Assembly: GCA_031411495.1 (NCBI GenBank)
Contig: JANOBD010000219.1
Coordinates: 1-64,000 of the forward strand
DNA length: 64,000 nt
Direction: 5' to 3'
Origin: JANOBD01 sp031411495
GTDB lineage: Bacteria; Planctomycetota; Phycisphaerae; Tepidisphaerales; Tepidisphaeraceae
Position numbers and translations under genes: made by a program. The notes below the pieces were generated by a model. That model saw nothing but the letters and a program-made list of their open reading frames with translations, ran no database searches and was not told the origin of the DNA. Every line of letters begins with the position of its first letter. Positions within the stretch are counted from its first letter, which is position 1. This document shows positions 53,601-62,488 of this stretch, in pieces.

Positions 53601-54076
53601 GCGTTGATCACCGTGCCGCCGGAGTAAAGGTTGCTCGCGCCGAGTCGCACAAAGCCGGCTCCGTTTTTCGTCAAGCCGGCAGCGCCGTTGATCGTGGCAT
53701 TGATGAAGAGCGAATCGAGCGCTTCATCTGGCGCTTCGGTGATCGAATCGGTGAAGCTCAGGCCGCCCGTCTGCAGCGTGAGTACGCCCGGGCCTTCGAT
53801 CGTGTTCTGGGCGAAATGGCCATTGACGAAGGCGCCGATCGCCTGATTGGCGGGCAGGGTGAGCTGCATGAAGCCGCTGAGCGTGGGCGTGGTGAGGAGG
53901 TTGGCCGTGTCGGCCGGACCGGGGACGCCGACGGGCGACCAGTTGAGCGAAGCGCTCATCGCGCCGCCGTCGGGATTGTTCCAGTTGAACGATGCCGCCG
54001 AGGCGTAATTCAGAAGCGCAAGCGACGGCAGGATCGCGCAGAGCATGCGCCAGCGGATGGTGAACGGAATCGACAT
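50657..54076 (-). CDS. Giant autotransporter-repeat protein with dockerin-like pair and VPEP tail
   Basis: A 1139-residue protein with a signal peptide (RMLCAILPSLALLNYASA). The body consists of autotransporter-associated beta-strand repeats (TIGR02601-like), e.g. GLTKNGAGFVRLGASNLYSG followed by GTVINAGGV, and GGLTKSGSGELTLTGTSSIS. From about residue 1037 a dockerin-like pair follows (GDTNLDRTVNFDDLLKLAQN and GDSDYNGAVNFDDLLALAQN), then FASDWTLAMGL, VPEP at about 1112, a short hydrophobic stretch and RRRR. It is probably an extracellular beta-solenoid. Its stop lies seven bases before the amidohydrolase start on the same strand. Confidence 0.88.
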   Translation of the reverse strand: MSIPFTIRWRMLCAILPSLALLNYASAASFNWNNPDGGAMSASLNWSPVGVPGPADTANLLTTPTLSGFMQLTLPANQAIGAFVNGHFAQNTIEGPGVLTLQTGGLSFTDSITEAPDEALDSLFINATINGAAGLTKNGAGFVRLGASNLYSGGTVINAGGVTATADANFGAAGSTITLNGGTIRAGSSFISTRPISLGINGGRIESFGNLTLNGIISGSGQLNSGRFTGGQLTLGGVNNYSGATNIDNGSTVNLMGRITSGATVRIAGTLNVGSASVGMASNPLSDVANHDLYGGRLNLFAPSSTTTETIGNLNLVYGTSTINLEPNANAGMALTVAALNRSSRSTAFVRGRDLGNGALAANRAILNVTNTATVPLIGGGGTTATNDSIIPFLIGNANTTGGVSPASVVDAGFVTRTTNGLRILDSNDYATTLGVAANDNVRITNSMVTRNTAATMNSLLIRDTLASGGPSGIQGTGALTITSGALAAVSDLAGEELSIDNPIAFGSEAIIHLAPTSDGYSGLTLNGALSGTGGLTKSGSGELTLTGTSSISGPFTINAGLVNFTGSATTGSSSLGSDTTITINAGSSDNQYVGLRAMTPLSTVSRAITIHQDAAANSLAIIGTLGGYGTNFSGPIVIEGGYLNLLGDTDPQVLTFSGSISGAGGLREPNLAMPLAQALRITGSNSYTLGTVIRIGRWEVGSNSALGSGRVYFTGDTDSGSIVAFGAARTLANPLVFRASPTFGGSNALTFTGSVDLGSVARDVTISNTADTTFGGVVSRGGIAKYGSGRLVLSGANTYNGQTIIVDGNLRAANSGALGAATGSERQATFIAALGALELSGSISSGEYLFFGANGLPITSARSDGNLRSVSGNNTLTAPIAFDNIGTVGIDAGGTLTLTSDTNDNTADLTARLRKVGAGTLNVRNVRLPGLQIDAGQVRVSPSGIPAGTSRVSSLTIAAGATLDLTNNALILDYASPSPLASVQSMLQGGKILTSVATPGAAVGFAEASRLFTTFPANFAAQSVDSTTVLLIQTLKGDTNLDRTVNFDDLLKLAQNYNLTGKTWADGDSDYNGAVNFDDLLALAQNYGGTVTLTQLTAAAGGQFASDWTLAMGLVPEPSLAALLATGAALARRRRFVR

Positions 54077-54250
54077 GGAACGAGCGCTCCCGGGGTCAAA
54101 TCAACGTGTCGACGATCGCGCCGACCGCGATCACGACAATTACTCTAGAAGGTACACGGCAAATGGCGGTCCCCCGGAAGTTTAGACGCCGTCGAGGAGG
54201 CTTCGAGGCAGGGAAATGTGAATCTGCGCGAAGATTTTCAGCTTGGCCGA

Positions 54251-57200
54251 TCAGTTCTGCCGCCGCCGACGACAAAAACCGGCCACAAGGGCGATCGAGA
54301 GCATTGTCGGCTCCGGAACCATGGATCGCGCCATCGCCCAATCGCTCGCGAACCGCGCCGCCGCGGAAGGGTCTGACACCAGCGCGCCATTGCTGAGGAA
54401 CGTCAATCCGTAGTTCTGCGCGACCCAGAGGAGGTCGTCGAAATCGACGTGGCCGTTGTAGGTAAAGTCGCCTTGGAACCAGTCGCGCTGGCCGGCCATC
54501 TCGTAGTTTTGTGCCAGCGCCAAGAGATCGTCAAAGCTCACCGTGCCATTGAGATTCGCGTCCCCGCGAAGCGTATAGCGGAACACGACAGCCTGGGCCG
54601 CCGGCGAGAAGGAGAGGTCGAGAAACGCCGTCATCGCGACCGCGTCGATGTCGGTATAGCCGATGCCGTAATTCGCGGTGGAGGCGTTCAGCAGGCTCGA
54701 AGTGATGCCGTTGGTCCCGTTCCACGCGCCGCCATTGAAACCGTTGTAGACCAACTGGCGAATCGCCGCGAGGTCGCTCGGTGAAGAGTTCGCCGTGCTG
54801 TAGTAAACAGCCGCTCCGCCTTTGCCCACGTTCATCACGCCGCCGCTGCTGGTCCGTATCGTGCCCAGTTCGATGGCGACAGGCGTCGTTGCGTTCATGT
54901 CCACCCGACCCCCGAGCAACATGAGGTTGTCGGTCGCCAGATGACCACCATTGATCTTGACGGACGAATTGGCGTAGACCGCGACCGCGGCTGCGGAGAG
55001 CGAGCCGTTGTTGAGATTGACCGTCGATCGGCCGCCGGGAACAGGCGACGCGTCGCCGCTGCCACCGACGAAGAGAGTTCCGTCGATCGCCAGGAGCGTG
55101 TCGGCATCTTCAACGGCCGCGCCGCCGCCGATATTCAGTGTCGCCGTCGAACCCGCGCTGGGCCGGATCGACATCTGCAGATTCCCGCTGGCCGGATCCG
55201 CCATGTTTTCGTACACGCCAACGAACGCGCCATTGCGAAGGGTGAGCGTCGCGCTCGCGTTGGTGAACGCATTGGCCGTGGGGGCTTCCGCCATCGTGAT
55301 CAGCTTGCCACTGTCGACCGTCGTGCCGGGTCCATCAACGGTCATGGTCGCGATTGTGTTGCTGGCGGCGGCAATGGCGATCGCGCCGTCGAGATTGGGG
55401 TTGATGTTGTTATCGACCAGTCGCAGGCTCGCGCCGCTGTCGACCGTGAGAGATGACCGCGTCGAGGCGTTGGCCGAGAGCAACAGGTCGGATGCGAGAT
55501 CGGTCGGCAGGCCGATCAGCCCGCCGCTGCCGCTGAGAGAAAGTTGAGTCCCGTAGCCGGAGAGCGTGATCTGCGTGCCGGTGTATCCCGTACCCGCTCC
55601 GGCTGCTGAAGCGCCGCCGGCGCTGAGCGCGATGAATTGCGCGCTCGCGCCATCTCTGATGGTGAAGTTCGTGCTTCCGCCGCCTAGCGAATCGCCACTG
55701 ACGCCCCCGAAGATGGCAACACCGGTCGATGCGATCGTGGTGCCGGGATCTTTGACGAGGATCGTCGTGCTGGCGGAAAGTGCGCTCGAGGTGATGAGGT
55801 TGGCGCAGTCCACTCGCGCACCGCTGGAGAGGTTGAGCGTGGCGGCGGTCGCCGGGCCGGTGCGAAAGGGTCGGGCCATCTCGAGCAATCCCGTCGCAAT
55901 ACTCGCGTCGGTGGTCAGGCTCATTGTCACGGTCGCGCCCGCACCGGTGGCGATCGCTACCTGTTTTGCGTCGATCCTGGCGAAATCCGAAACCGTCGTC
56001 ACATCGGTGGTTCGATCGCCGAGGCCGAGGACGAAGAAGCCGGACGTATCCGTCTGGGCCGAGATCAGGGAACCGGGACCTGACAAGTTCAATATCGTGT
56101 TGGACGCGGCTCCGGTATCCGCGTCGCGATCTGCCGCGTTCGAGTCGTAACGGGAGGTATAGAGCTTCGCACCGCCGTTGATATTGATGGTGGTGCTGCC
56201 GCGTCGGTTGTTGGAATAGCGGTAGCCGCCATTGGTATCAAACGCTTCGGTCGTGGTGACGGTCGTACCTGCGCCGCTGATGTTGATGGTGTTCGTGCTG
56301 GAGGCGGTGCCCGCGGTGCTGTCCGCTCCGGTGATGAAGAGATCTGCCGTCAGCGAACCGCCGGAAAGGATGTTCGTGGTAGTCACCGACCCGACTCCCG
56401 AACCGACCAGGACCATCCCGTCCTCGCCGCTAACGCGGAGGTCGGCCGACGCGGAGACTTCCATCGAGACGTTACTTACATCCGGTGAACCGATCTGCAC
56501 TTGGCCGACGCCGGATTGACTCGAAATCGATTTGACGTTGGCGTTATTGGTGAACTTGGTGGAGCCGATTCGCCCGGTGCTGATGACCCAGGCCTGCACG
56601 GTCGCCCCGTCCACGACGATGGTGGCATTCGCAGCGTCGGCGGCGCCGCCGAAAACGGAATCGGTGACGTAAGGCGCTTGAGGCAAGAGCGAGGTGTTGA
56701 CGCCGGTTAACCGGAGTGTCCCGCTTGCCCCGCCGACGCCAACCCGCGCGTCGTAGTAGCGACCGACAACACCTGCGAAGGTCATGACTGCCGAGTTACC
56801 GGCGCCGCTTCCGACCACGATCGAAGAATCCGCATTGGTCGCGCCGGCCGCCGTCACGCTGAAGGTCGGAACGGTGATGTTGGCGACGCCCTTGATGACC
56901 CGAAACGACGCCGCGGTCAGAATTCCCCCGAAGTTCACTTGTTCGGTTGCGAGCGCGCGGTTGACGGACAGATTGCCGAGCGTGAGCGCACTGTCTTGTA
57001 CCACCGAGTAATTGCCCGACTTGAGCGTGCCGAAGAGGAGGTCATCGCCACTCACCGGCGACGCCACGGGGTTCCAGTTGGCTGCAAAGCTCGTATACGG
57101 CGCGCCGCTCGCGGCCGTCCAACTCTTGAGCGAGTCGCCGCTCGAGGAGTGCGGATTGACCGTGCTGTCGATCCACATCGAGAGGGGGCTTCGCTCAATC

Positions 57201-57304
57201 TGCACCAAACCGCTTCCCAACGACGAGGAGTTGAGCGCGAGCAATGCGGCCGCGCATACGGTTCGGGATAATCGCTTCGACAGGATTCTCGATTCAGTGG
57301 ACAT
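54251..57304 (-). CDS. Giant T5SS/PEP-CTERM-repeat protein with dockerin-like pair and VPEP tail
   Basis: A 1017-residue protein with a signal-like N-terminus (LSRTVCAAALLALNSSSLGSG). The long repetitive Gly/Ser/Ala/Thr-rich body has units of the T5SS/PEP-CTERM repeat style (SVVQDSALTLGNLSV and SIVVGSGAGNSAVMTFAGVV). A dockerin-like pair starts at about 911 (GDANLNGTVSFDDLLALAQN, GDFTYNGHVDFDDLLWVAQN), then FASDWAMARSM, VPEP at about 993, a hydrophobic stretch and CRRRRQN. It is a third close relative of the proteins at 1494 and 50657. It is separated from the 50657 gene by 174 bases, on the same strand. Confidence 0.88.
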   Translation of the reverse strand: MSTESRILSKRLSRTVCAAALLALNSSSLGSGLVQIERSPLSMWIDSTVNPHSSSGDSLKSWTAASGAPYTSFAANWNPVASPVSGDDLLFGTLKSGNYSVVQDSALTLGNLSVNRALATEQVNFGGILTAASFRVIKGVANITVPTFSVTAAGATNADSSIVVGSGAGNSAVMTFAGVVGRYYDARVGVGGASGTLRLTGVNTSLLPQAPYVTDSVFGGAADAANATIVVDGATVQAWVISTGRIGSTKFTNNANVKSISSQSGVGQVQIGSPDVSNVSMEVSASADLRVSGEDGMVLVGSGVGSVTTTNILSGGSLTADLFITGADSTAGTASSTNTINISGAGTTVTTTEAFDTNGGYRYSNNRRGSTTININGGAKLYTSRYDSNAADRDADTGAASNTILNLSGPGSLISAQTDTSGFFVLGLGDRTTDVTTVSDFARIDAKQVAIATGAGATVTMSLTTDASIATGLLEMARPFRTGPATAATLNLSSGARVDCANLITSSALSASTTILVKDPGTTIASTGVAIFGGVSGDSLGGGSTNFTIRDGASAQFIALSAGGASAAGAGTGYTGTQITLSGYGTQLSLSGSGGLIGLPTDLASDLLLSANASTRSSLTVDSGASLRLVDNNINPNLDGAIAIAAASNTIATMTVDGPGTTVDSGKLITMAEAPTANAFTNASATLTLRNGAFVGVYENMADPASGNLQMSIRPSAGSTATLNIGGGAAVEDADTLLAIDGTLFVGGSGDASPVPGGRSTVNLNNGSLSAAAVAVYANSSVKINGGHLATDNLMLLGGRVDMNATTPVAIELGTIRTSSGGVMNVGKGGAAVYYSTANSSPSDLAAIRQLVYNGFNGGAWNGTNGITSSLLNASTANYGIGYTDIDAVAMTAFLDLSFSPAAQAVVFRYTLRGDANLNGTVSFDDLLALAQNYEMAGQRDWFQGDFTYNGHVDFDDLLWVAQNYGLTFLSNGALVSDPSAAARFASDWAMARSMVPEPTMLSIALVAGFCRRRRQN

Positions 57305-57621
57305 TCAGGATTCCGTCCGCAAGGGACAAGAGCACACCGGCGAGTGCTTCCCTATTGCACCGCTTCGGGCCCGTCCAAACGCTTTTTTACTCGAACGAAT
57401 GCGATCTGACCGGCGGCCAGACCACGTAGATCATAGTTTGAGCCCGATAATCACTTCAACCAGCGCATCGATTTTTTTGGCATCTTACTTCTGTTGTTGA
57501 AGACCGTCGGGCGGAGTTGAAGTGAGGCTCCGCCATGGCCGATTAGACCGTAGCGGAGCGGCCTAAGCGGTATGCCTTAACGGTGATCCGAGATTCATCA
57601 GCCAGCAGTCGAGCACAACCT
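57305..57621. other. Intergenic region between divergent genes
   Basis: About 317 bases holding the 5' regions of the exported protein (complement) and the PilZ-like protein (+). Two T-runs (57384-57389 and 57470-57476) are present. No gene or clear hairpin seen. Confidence 0.4.
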
Positions 57622-58380
57622 ATGACCGAAACTCAAGACGAACTGCTCATCGCCGCCGCCAACGAGCATGCATCGTGCATCATTTCATTGCCAAGCAGCC
57701 CTGTTGCGTCGATTCGACGATCAAAGCTCCTCCATATCGACGAGTCGGTCGTGTCGCTGCTGTTGGAGAAGGCCGACTGTCCGCTGGTCGAGCAACTCAT
57801 CGCCGAATCGCTTCCGGTCCACGTCACAATCCGGTCAGACAACGCGGACATTCTGTTTCATTCGTTGCCGGTAGCGATCGATCTCACCTTCCTCACGACT
57901 GACAAACGGGTCGTGACCGCGCTCCAACTCAAGCTTCCGGAAAAGTTCTCGACGTCGCAGCGCCGCCGAGTGTTCCGTATTCCGGTCACGCCGGAGGATG
58001 GACTGATTGTGAAGCTATGGCGCGTGAACGACTACGTCCTGATTCGCGACCGTCCGCTGCCTAGTCAGGAACTGCCGTGTGATCCCATGAATCTAGGCGA
58101 AGGTGGGCTCGGCGCGCTCGTCCGCGCCAGTTCGCACCAGGCGTTGAACCTGAAGTTCAATCAACGATTTCGCACGGAAATCCGATTCGGCAAGCACGAA
58201 ATTCTTCTCGAAGCGCGGCTTCGCCATCCCGAGCAGACGCACCGCGACGACGACTCGGCCGTCTGCGGTTTCGAGTTCATGCACAATGAGCGCGATGTGG
58301 AATCGCGCCGACACCGGCAAAAGCTGCAACTGGTTTTGAGTGAGCTGCAGCGCGCGGCGTTTCGCCGAATGAGCGCTTGA
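57622..58380 (+). CDS. YcgR/PilZ-like c-di-GMP-binding protein
   Basis: A 252-residue protein from the ATG at 57622 (a GTG at 57583 is also in frame). The first about 110 residues fit a YcgR-like N-terminal domain. The second half has the PilZ features: QRRRVFRIPV (RRxxR motif) and MNLGEGGLGALV in the place of the usual D/NxSxxG. The Ser is replaced by Gly, so binding may be weaker or altered. It would read the second messenger c-di-GMP to adjust motility or adhesion. No partner gene is adjacent. Confidence 0.75.
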   Translation: MTETQDELLIAAANEHASCIISLPSSPVASIRRSKLLHIDESVVSLLLEKADCPLVEQLIAESLPVHVTIRSDNADILFHSLPVAIDLTFLTTDKRVVTALQLKLPEKFSTSQRRRVFRIPVTPEDGLIVKLWRVNDYVLIRDRPLPSQELPCDPMNLGEGGLGALVRASSHQALNLKFNQRFRTEIRFGKHEILLEARLRHPEQTHRDDDSAVCGFEFMHNERDVESRRHRQKLQLVLSELQRAAFRRMSA

Positions 58381-58412
58381 ATGGTCGGGAACGATCCACG
58401 CTAATCGCGCGA

Positions 58413-58877
58413 TCAGCCCATCTGATCTTCCTGCGTGCTGATCAACTTGAGCACATCCTCGGCGCTGGCCGCTCGATTCATGTCGGCGCGGAAGCGGTCA
58501 ATCATCATCAGTCGAGTAATTCGCGCCAATGTCGCGATGTGAGCGACCGAGCGGTCTGGCGGGCTCACGAGCAGCCAGACGATCGAAACGGGCCGCCCGT
58601 CGATGGCCTGAAAATCGATCGGTCCAGGGCATCGGCCGATCGCCATGGTCAGCCCGGTCGCGCCGGCGGTTCTCCCGTGCGGGATCGCCAGTCCGTAGCC
58701 GATGCCTGTGGTGCGCGTCGCTTCGCGCTCGAGGACCGCTTCCAGCACCTTGCCACTGTCGGTGACATCGCCGCTGACGTGAAGCAGATCGATCAGTTCA
58801 CGGATCGCATCTGTCTTGGTCGACGCGACCAGCGGAACTTTGATGTTCTGAATCTTGAGGGTATCGGTCAATCGCAT
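58413..58877 (-). CDS. PTS EIIA-type (PtsN-like) regulatory protein
   Basis: A 154-residue protein of the PTS fructose-type EIIA domain. The phospho-accepting His67 lies in GIGYGLAIPHGRT, the usual TGIGxGxAIPHxR motif. It resembles EIIA-Ntr, which takes phosphate from NPr to regulate other processes rather than move sugar. No PTS transporter or HPr gene is nearby. The residue after the His is Gly, a common variant. Confidence 0.88.
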   Translation of the reverse strand: MRLTDTLKIQNIKVPLVASTKTDAIRELIDLLHVSGDVTDSGKVLEAVLEREATRTTGIGYGLAIPHGRTAGATGLTMAIGRCPGPIDFQAIDGRPVSIVWLLVSPPDRSVAHIATLARITRLMMIDRFRADMNRAASAEDVLKLISTQEDQMG

Positions 58878-59158
58878 GAATGGCGTCTTCTTGTACGGTC
58901 ACTCCATGCGCACGCGGCCCAGCGCCATGCGGCACAGTTAATCCGCAGATGCTACAGACAACCCGTCGCGCGGGCAATCGCGCGCCGCGGTTGCCGCCAG
59001 ATGTGGCTACCGAGTCTGGATGAATTGGCGCCCGCGGCACGATCTATTGACGTCAACCCTCGCGAACCACATGATCATTCGTCGGCGTCGGACTGGGAGA
59101 GTCCCGCCGGATCCGGACGACAACCAGGACAAAAACCCAACAGGAAGCGAGTAAGGAC

Positions 59159-59464
59159 ATGTCGGCAATCGACACCGCTCAGACGGCAGGAAAGGATTCG
59201 CCCCAAAGCGTTCAGTTGTTCCAACGTGCCCATCAGAAGATGGTGATGTTGCAGCGGGTGGAGGATCAACTTCAGCAACTTCTCAACCAGCGCCGGAGCG
59301 TGCAAGACGAACTGCGCGGCATCCAGGCTCAGATCAACGACGAGTTTGATCGTCTGCTTCGGGCGGGCGCGAATAGCGGGGCCAGCCCAACCCGCCTGCT
59401 CGCAGAAATCGCCGACGACGTGAAGCGCAGTACCCGCGACGTCGAGCCGGCGAGCGTCGACTGA
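59159..59464 (+). CDS. Small coiled-coil protein
   Basis: A 101-residue protein. The middle is a coiled coil (HQKMVMLQRVEDQLQQLLNQ, then RRSVQDELRGIQAQINDEFD), with low-complexity ends. The ATG follows AAGGA. Codon use is like that of the neighbours and a perfect terminator follows, which supports a real gene. No family recognised. Confidence 0.65.
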   Translation: MSAIDTAQTAGKDSPQSVQLFQRAHQKMVMLQRVEDQLQQLLNQRRSVQDELRGIQAQINDEFDRLLRAGANSGASPTRLLAEIADDVKRSTRDVEPASVD

Positions 59465-59499
59465 GTCTTCTGATCGGAGCGGCGACTAGATAAAAGCGG

Positions 59500-59533
59500 A
59501 TGCGCAGCGCCAACGGCGCTGCGCATTTCTCTT
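59500..59533 (+). terminator. Rho-independent terminator
   Basis: Perfect 12-bp stem ATGCGCAGCGCC (59500-59511) with 59515-59526, loop AAC, then TTCTCTTT. It lies 35 bases after the small coiled-coil gene. Confidence 0.8.
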
Positions 59534-59672
59534 TCGCTCGCCGCCGAGCCGCAACACCCGGCGCGCGACGGGAAAAAAGTCGGAAGTTTTGCTTGCGCGT
59601 CGAGATCGCGCCTATCGTGTGGCAAAAAGGGCCTAGGGCCACCATTTCTATACCCGCTAACCGGAGTCGTCG

Positions 59673-61808
59673 ATGCAGACCGCCGTTGGCAAGCCGTTGG
59701 ATCGAGTGGATGGCAAATTGAAAGTCACCGGTGGCGCGCGCTATGCAGCTGAAGCGCCGGTTCAAGGCGTCGCCTTTGCGACGATCGTTCAAAGCACGAT
59801 CGCCCGTGGGAAGATCAAGTCGATCGACGTCGCCGCCGCCAAGGCCGCGCCGGGCGTGATTGACATCCTTACACCGAACAACAAGCCCACTCTCAAAGCG
59901 TATCAACCCGATTTCATGAAGGGCGGCATGCCAGCAGAGATGCGCCTGCCGTTGAGCGACATGGAAGTCAATCACGCCGGCCAGCACGTGGCGGTTGTCG
60001 TTGCCAGGACACTCGAGCAGTCGCGCTACGCGGCGTCGCTCGTGAAGATCGACTACGAAGCGCAACCCGCCGCGCTCGACTTCAATTCCCCGGATGCCCA
60101 GGTGAAGTTGACTCCAGATTTTTTCGGGGAAGCGCTTACCGAGGAAATCGGCAACGTGGACACTGCGTTGCGCGAAGTCGATTCGGTCATGCACGAGGCG
60201 GCATACAACACGCCACACGAGTCGCACAATCCGATGGAGCCAAGCGCGACCATTGCCGTCTTCGAAGGCGACCGATTGACGGTTTATGATTCGACGCAAT
60301 GGGTCATGGGCACGCGCGCGATCATCGCCGATTCGCTCGGCATGCCGCGCGAAAACGTGCGCGTGATTTGTCCGTTCGTCGGTGGCGCATTCGGGTGCAA
60401 AGGTTTCATCTGGCCACACACGATTCTCGCGGTGATGGCTGCGAAGCAGTGCAACGTGCCGGTGAAGCTTGTGCTCACCCGCGCCCAGATGTTCACGAGC
60501 TGCGGCCATCGCCCGATGACGCGCCAGACGATTTCTGTCGCCGCCCGTCGCGACGGAACGGTGACAGCTATTCGCCACGTCGCGCGGATGCAGGGCTCGA
60601 GAGTCGGCGGATTTGTCGAGCCGTGCGGAATGGGCACGACCCGTGCCATCTACGACGTGCCGAACCTGGCATGGAAACACGAAGTCGTCCCGCTCGATCT
60701 CCCGGAGCCCACGTTCATGCGTGCGCCGGGCGAGTGTCCGGGTTCCTTCGCGCTGGAAAGTGCGATCGACGAGCTCGCATCTAAGCTCGGGCTCGATCCG
60801 CTTGAAATCCGTCTCAAGAACCACGCCAAGACCAAGTTTCCCGCAACCGGACTGCCGTTTTCGAGCAATTATCTCGCGGAGTGTTATACGACCGCTGCGG
60901 AGAAGTTCGGCTGGTCGAAGCGCGATCCCAAGCCCAAGTCGATGACCGAAAATGGCATGCTGATCGGCTACGGAATGGCCACCGCGACGTTCCCCGGGAA
61001 TCGATTCGGCGGCGCCGCCCGAATTCGCATGATGAACGACGGCCGTGTCGTCGTCTCCACCGCCGCGCACGACGTGGGTACGGGCGCTTACACGGTGTTG
61101 ACGCAGATCGCCGCGGATGCGCTCGGCGTTGACCCATCGCTGGTGAAGATGGAACTCGGCGATTCGATCCTCCCGCCCGGCCCGCTTGCCGGCGGCTCCA
61201 ACACCACCGCGACCGTCTCGGGCATGATCGTCAACGCCGCGCAGGAACTGGCCAAAACGTTGGGAAAACCGGATGGGAAGGGAGATGAACTGGTTCAGGC
61301 GGTAAAGGCCACCGGTAAACCGTTCGTCGAAGCGATGGGCTCGAGCGCGCCGGGGCCGGAAATGGCGCAACACGCGTTCCATTCGTTTGGTGCTCACTTC
61401 GTCCAGATCGCGATCGACCCGCTCATGCCCCGCGTGCAGGTGCGCCGCGTCGTCTCCATGTTCGATGTCGGCAGGATCATCAACCCGAAGACCGCGCGGT
61501 CGCAGGGCGTCGGCTCGATCGTAATGGGCATCGGCATGGCGCTCACCGAGCAGACGCATTACGACCTGCGCACCGGCCGAACCATCAACGACAACCTTGC
61601 AGATTACGCGGTTCCCGTGAACGCGGACATCGGCGACATCGAGGTGATGTTCACCGACAAGCCGGATCCGTATTTCAATCCGATGGGCGTCCGCGGGCTC
61701 GGCGAGATCGGCATCACCGGAATCGCCGCCGCGATCGCCAACGCCGTCTATCACGCGACGGGCGTCCGCGTCCGCGAACTCCCGATCAGTCCACACAAGA
61801 TCATCTAG
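59673..61808 (+). CDS. Molybdenum-binding subunit of aldehyde oxidoreductase/xanthine dehydrogenase family (PaoC-like)
   Basis: A 711-residue protein, near the 730 of E. coli PaoC. The N-terminal part (GKPLDRVDGKLKVTGGARYA) and the cofactor-binding segments (FVGGAFGCKGFIWPHTILAV, GSNTTATVSG, GVRGLGEIGITG with the catalytic Glu) are intact. It holds the molybdenum cofactor and oxidises aldehydes or similar hydroxylatable substrates. It heads an operon in the order Mo subunit, FeS subunit, FAD subunit, XdhC-like protein. The ATG follows GGAG. It has no export signal of its own. Confidence 0.92.
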   Translation: MQTAVGKPLDRVDGKLKVTGGARYAAEAPVQGVAFATIVQSTIARGKIKSIDVAAAKAAPGVIDILTPNNKPTLKAYQPDFMKGGMPAEMRLPLSDMEVNHAGQHVAVVVARTLEQSRYAASLVKIDYEAQPAALDFNSPDAQVKLTPDFFGEALTEEIGNVDTALREVDSVMHEAAYNTPHESHNPMEPSATIAVFEGDRLTVYDSTQWVMGTRAIIADSLGMPRENVRVICPFVGGAFGCKGFIWPHTILAVMAAKQCNVPVKLVLTRAQMFTSCGHRPMTRQTISVAARRDGTVTAIRHVARMQGSRVGGFVEPCGMGTTRAIYDVPNLAWKHEVVPLDLPEPTFMRAPGECPGSFALESAIDELASKLGLDPLEIRLKNHAKTKFPATGLPFSSNYLAECYTTAAEKFGWSKRDPKPKSMTENGMLIGYGMATATFPGNRFGGAARIRMMNDGRVVVSTAAHDVGTGAYTVLTQIAADALGVDPSLVKMELGDSILPPGPLAGGSNTTATVSGMIVNAAQELAKTLGKPDGKGDELVQAVKATGKPFVEAMGSSAPGPEMAQHAFHSFGAHFVQIAIDPLMPRVQVRRVVSMFDVGRIINPKTARSQGVGSIVMGIGMALTEQTHYDLRTGRTINDNLADYAVPVNADIGDIEVMFTDKPDPYFNPMGVRGLGEIGITGIAAAIANAVYHATGVRVRELPISPHKII

Positions 61809-61855
61809 ACGATTTCCAGAAATGCTTTGAACGATCGTGTTCAGTGAGGTGAAGC

Positions 61856-62443
61856 ATGTCCGATGAACCGACAACAACGGTCAGCCGACGCGAGTTTGTA
61901 GCCGGTAGCCTGGCCGCGGGCGCGGTGATCGCGGGCGCGCCGTTCGCTCATGCCGACGATTCCAACGTCGCGCCGGCGAGCGAACTTCACAAAGTCTCGT
62001 TCAAAATCAACGGCAAGGAGCAATCACTGCAGATCGACCCGCGATCGACGCTGCTCGACACGCTCCGCGAATCGCTTTCGCTGAACGGTACGAAGAAAGG
62101 GTGCGATCACGGCCAGTGCGGCGCTTGTACCGTTCACGTGGACGGCCAACGCGTGCTTTCGTGTCTCACCCTCGCGGCCCAGGTCGATGGCCGTGAAGTG
62201 ACGAGCGTCGAGGGCCTGGCAAGCGGCGAAGACCTGCATCCGATGCAGCAGGCGTTCATCAAACACGATGCGTTTCAGTGCGGCTACTGCACGAGCGGCC
62301 AGCTGATGTCGGCGGTCGCATGCGTGAAAGAAGGGCACTGCGGCAGCGCAGATGAAGTCAAGGAATACATGAGCGGCAACCTCTGTCGCTGCGACGCTTA
62401 TCCGAACATCGTTTCGGCGATCCTCGAGGTCGCCGGTAAATGA
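61856..62443 (+). CDS. 2Fe-2S subunit of aldehyde oxidoreductase with Tat signal (PaoA-like)
   Basis: A 195-residue protein. The N-terminus has a twin-arginine signal (SRREFVAGSLAAGAVIAG), so the enzyme complex is probably exported folded through the Tat pathway. The two 2Fe-2S clusters are complete: plant-type CDHGQCGACTVHVDG with a later Cys (LSCL), and the helical pair CGYCTSGQ / CRCDAY. It passes electrons from the Mo centre to FAD. Forty-seven bases separate it from the Mo subunit gene. Confidence 0.95.
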   Translation: MSDEPTTTVSRREFVAGSLAAGAVIAGAPFAHADDSNVAPASELHKVSFKINGKEQSLQIDPRSTLLDTLRESLSLNGTKKGCDHGQCGACTVHVDGQRVLSCLTLAAQVDGREVTSVEGLASGEDLHPMQQAFIKHDAFQCGYCTSGQLMSAVACVKEGHCGSADEVKEYMSGNLCRCDAYPNIVSAILEVAGK

Positions 62444-62488
62444 GTCCATGAAGCCGGCTCAGTCATGAGCCGTTAAGTCTGGTGAACC

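Noticed and set aside
59334..61877. Very long open frame on the complement strand opposite the Mo subunit gene
   Set aside because: It lies antisense to a gene with clear family motifs; the product is rich in Arg, His and Asp with no domain. Such frames are common opposite GC-rich genes.
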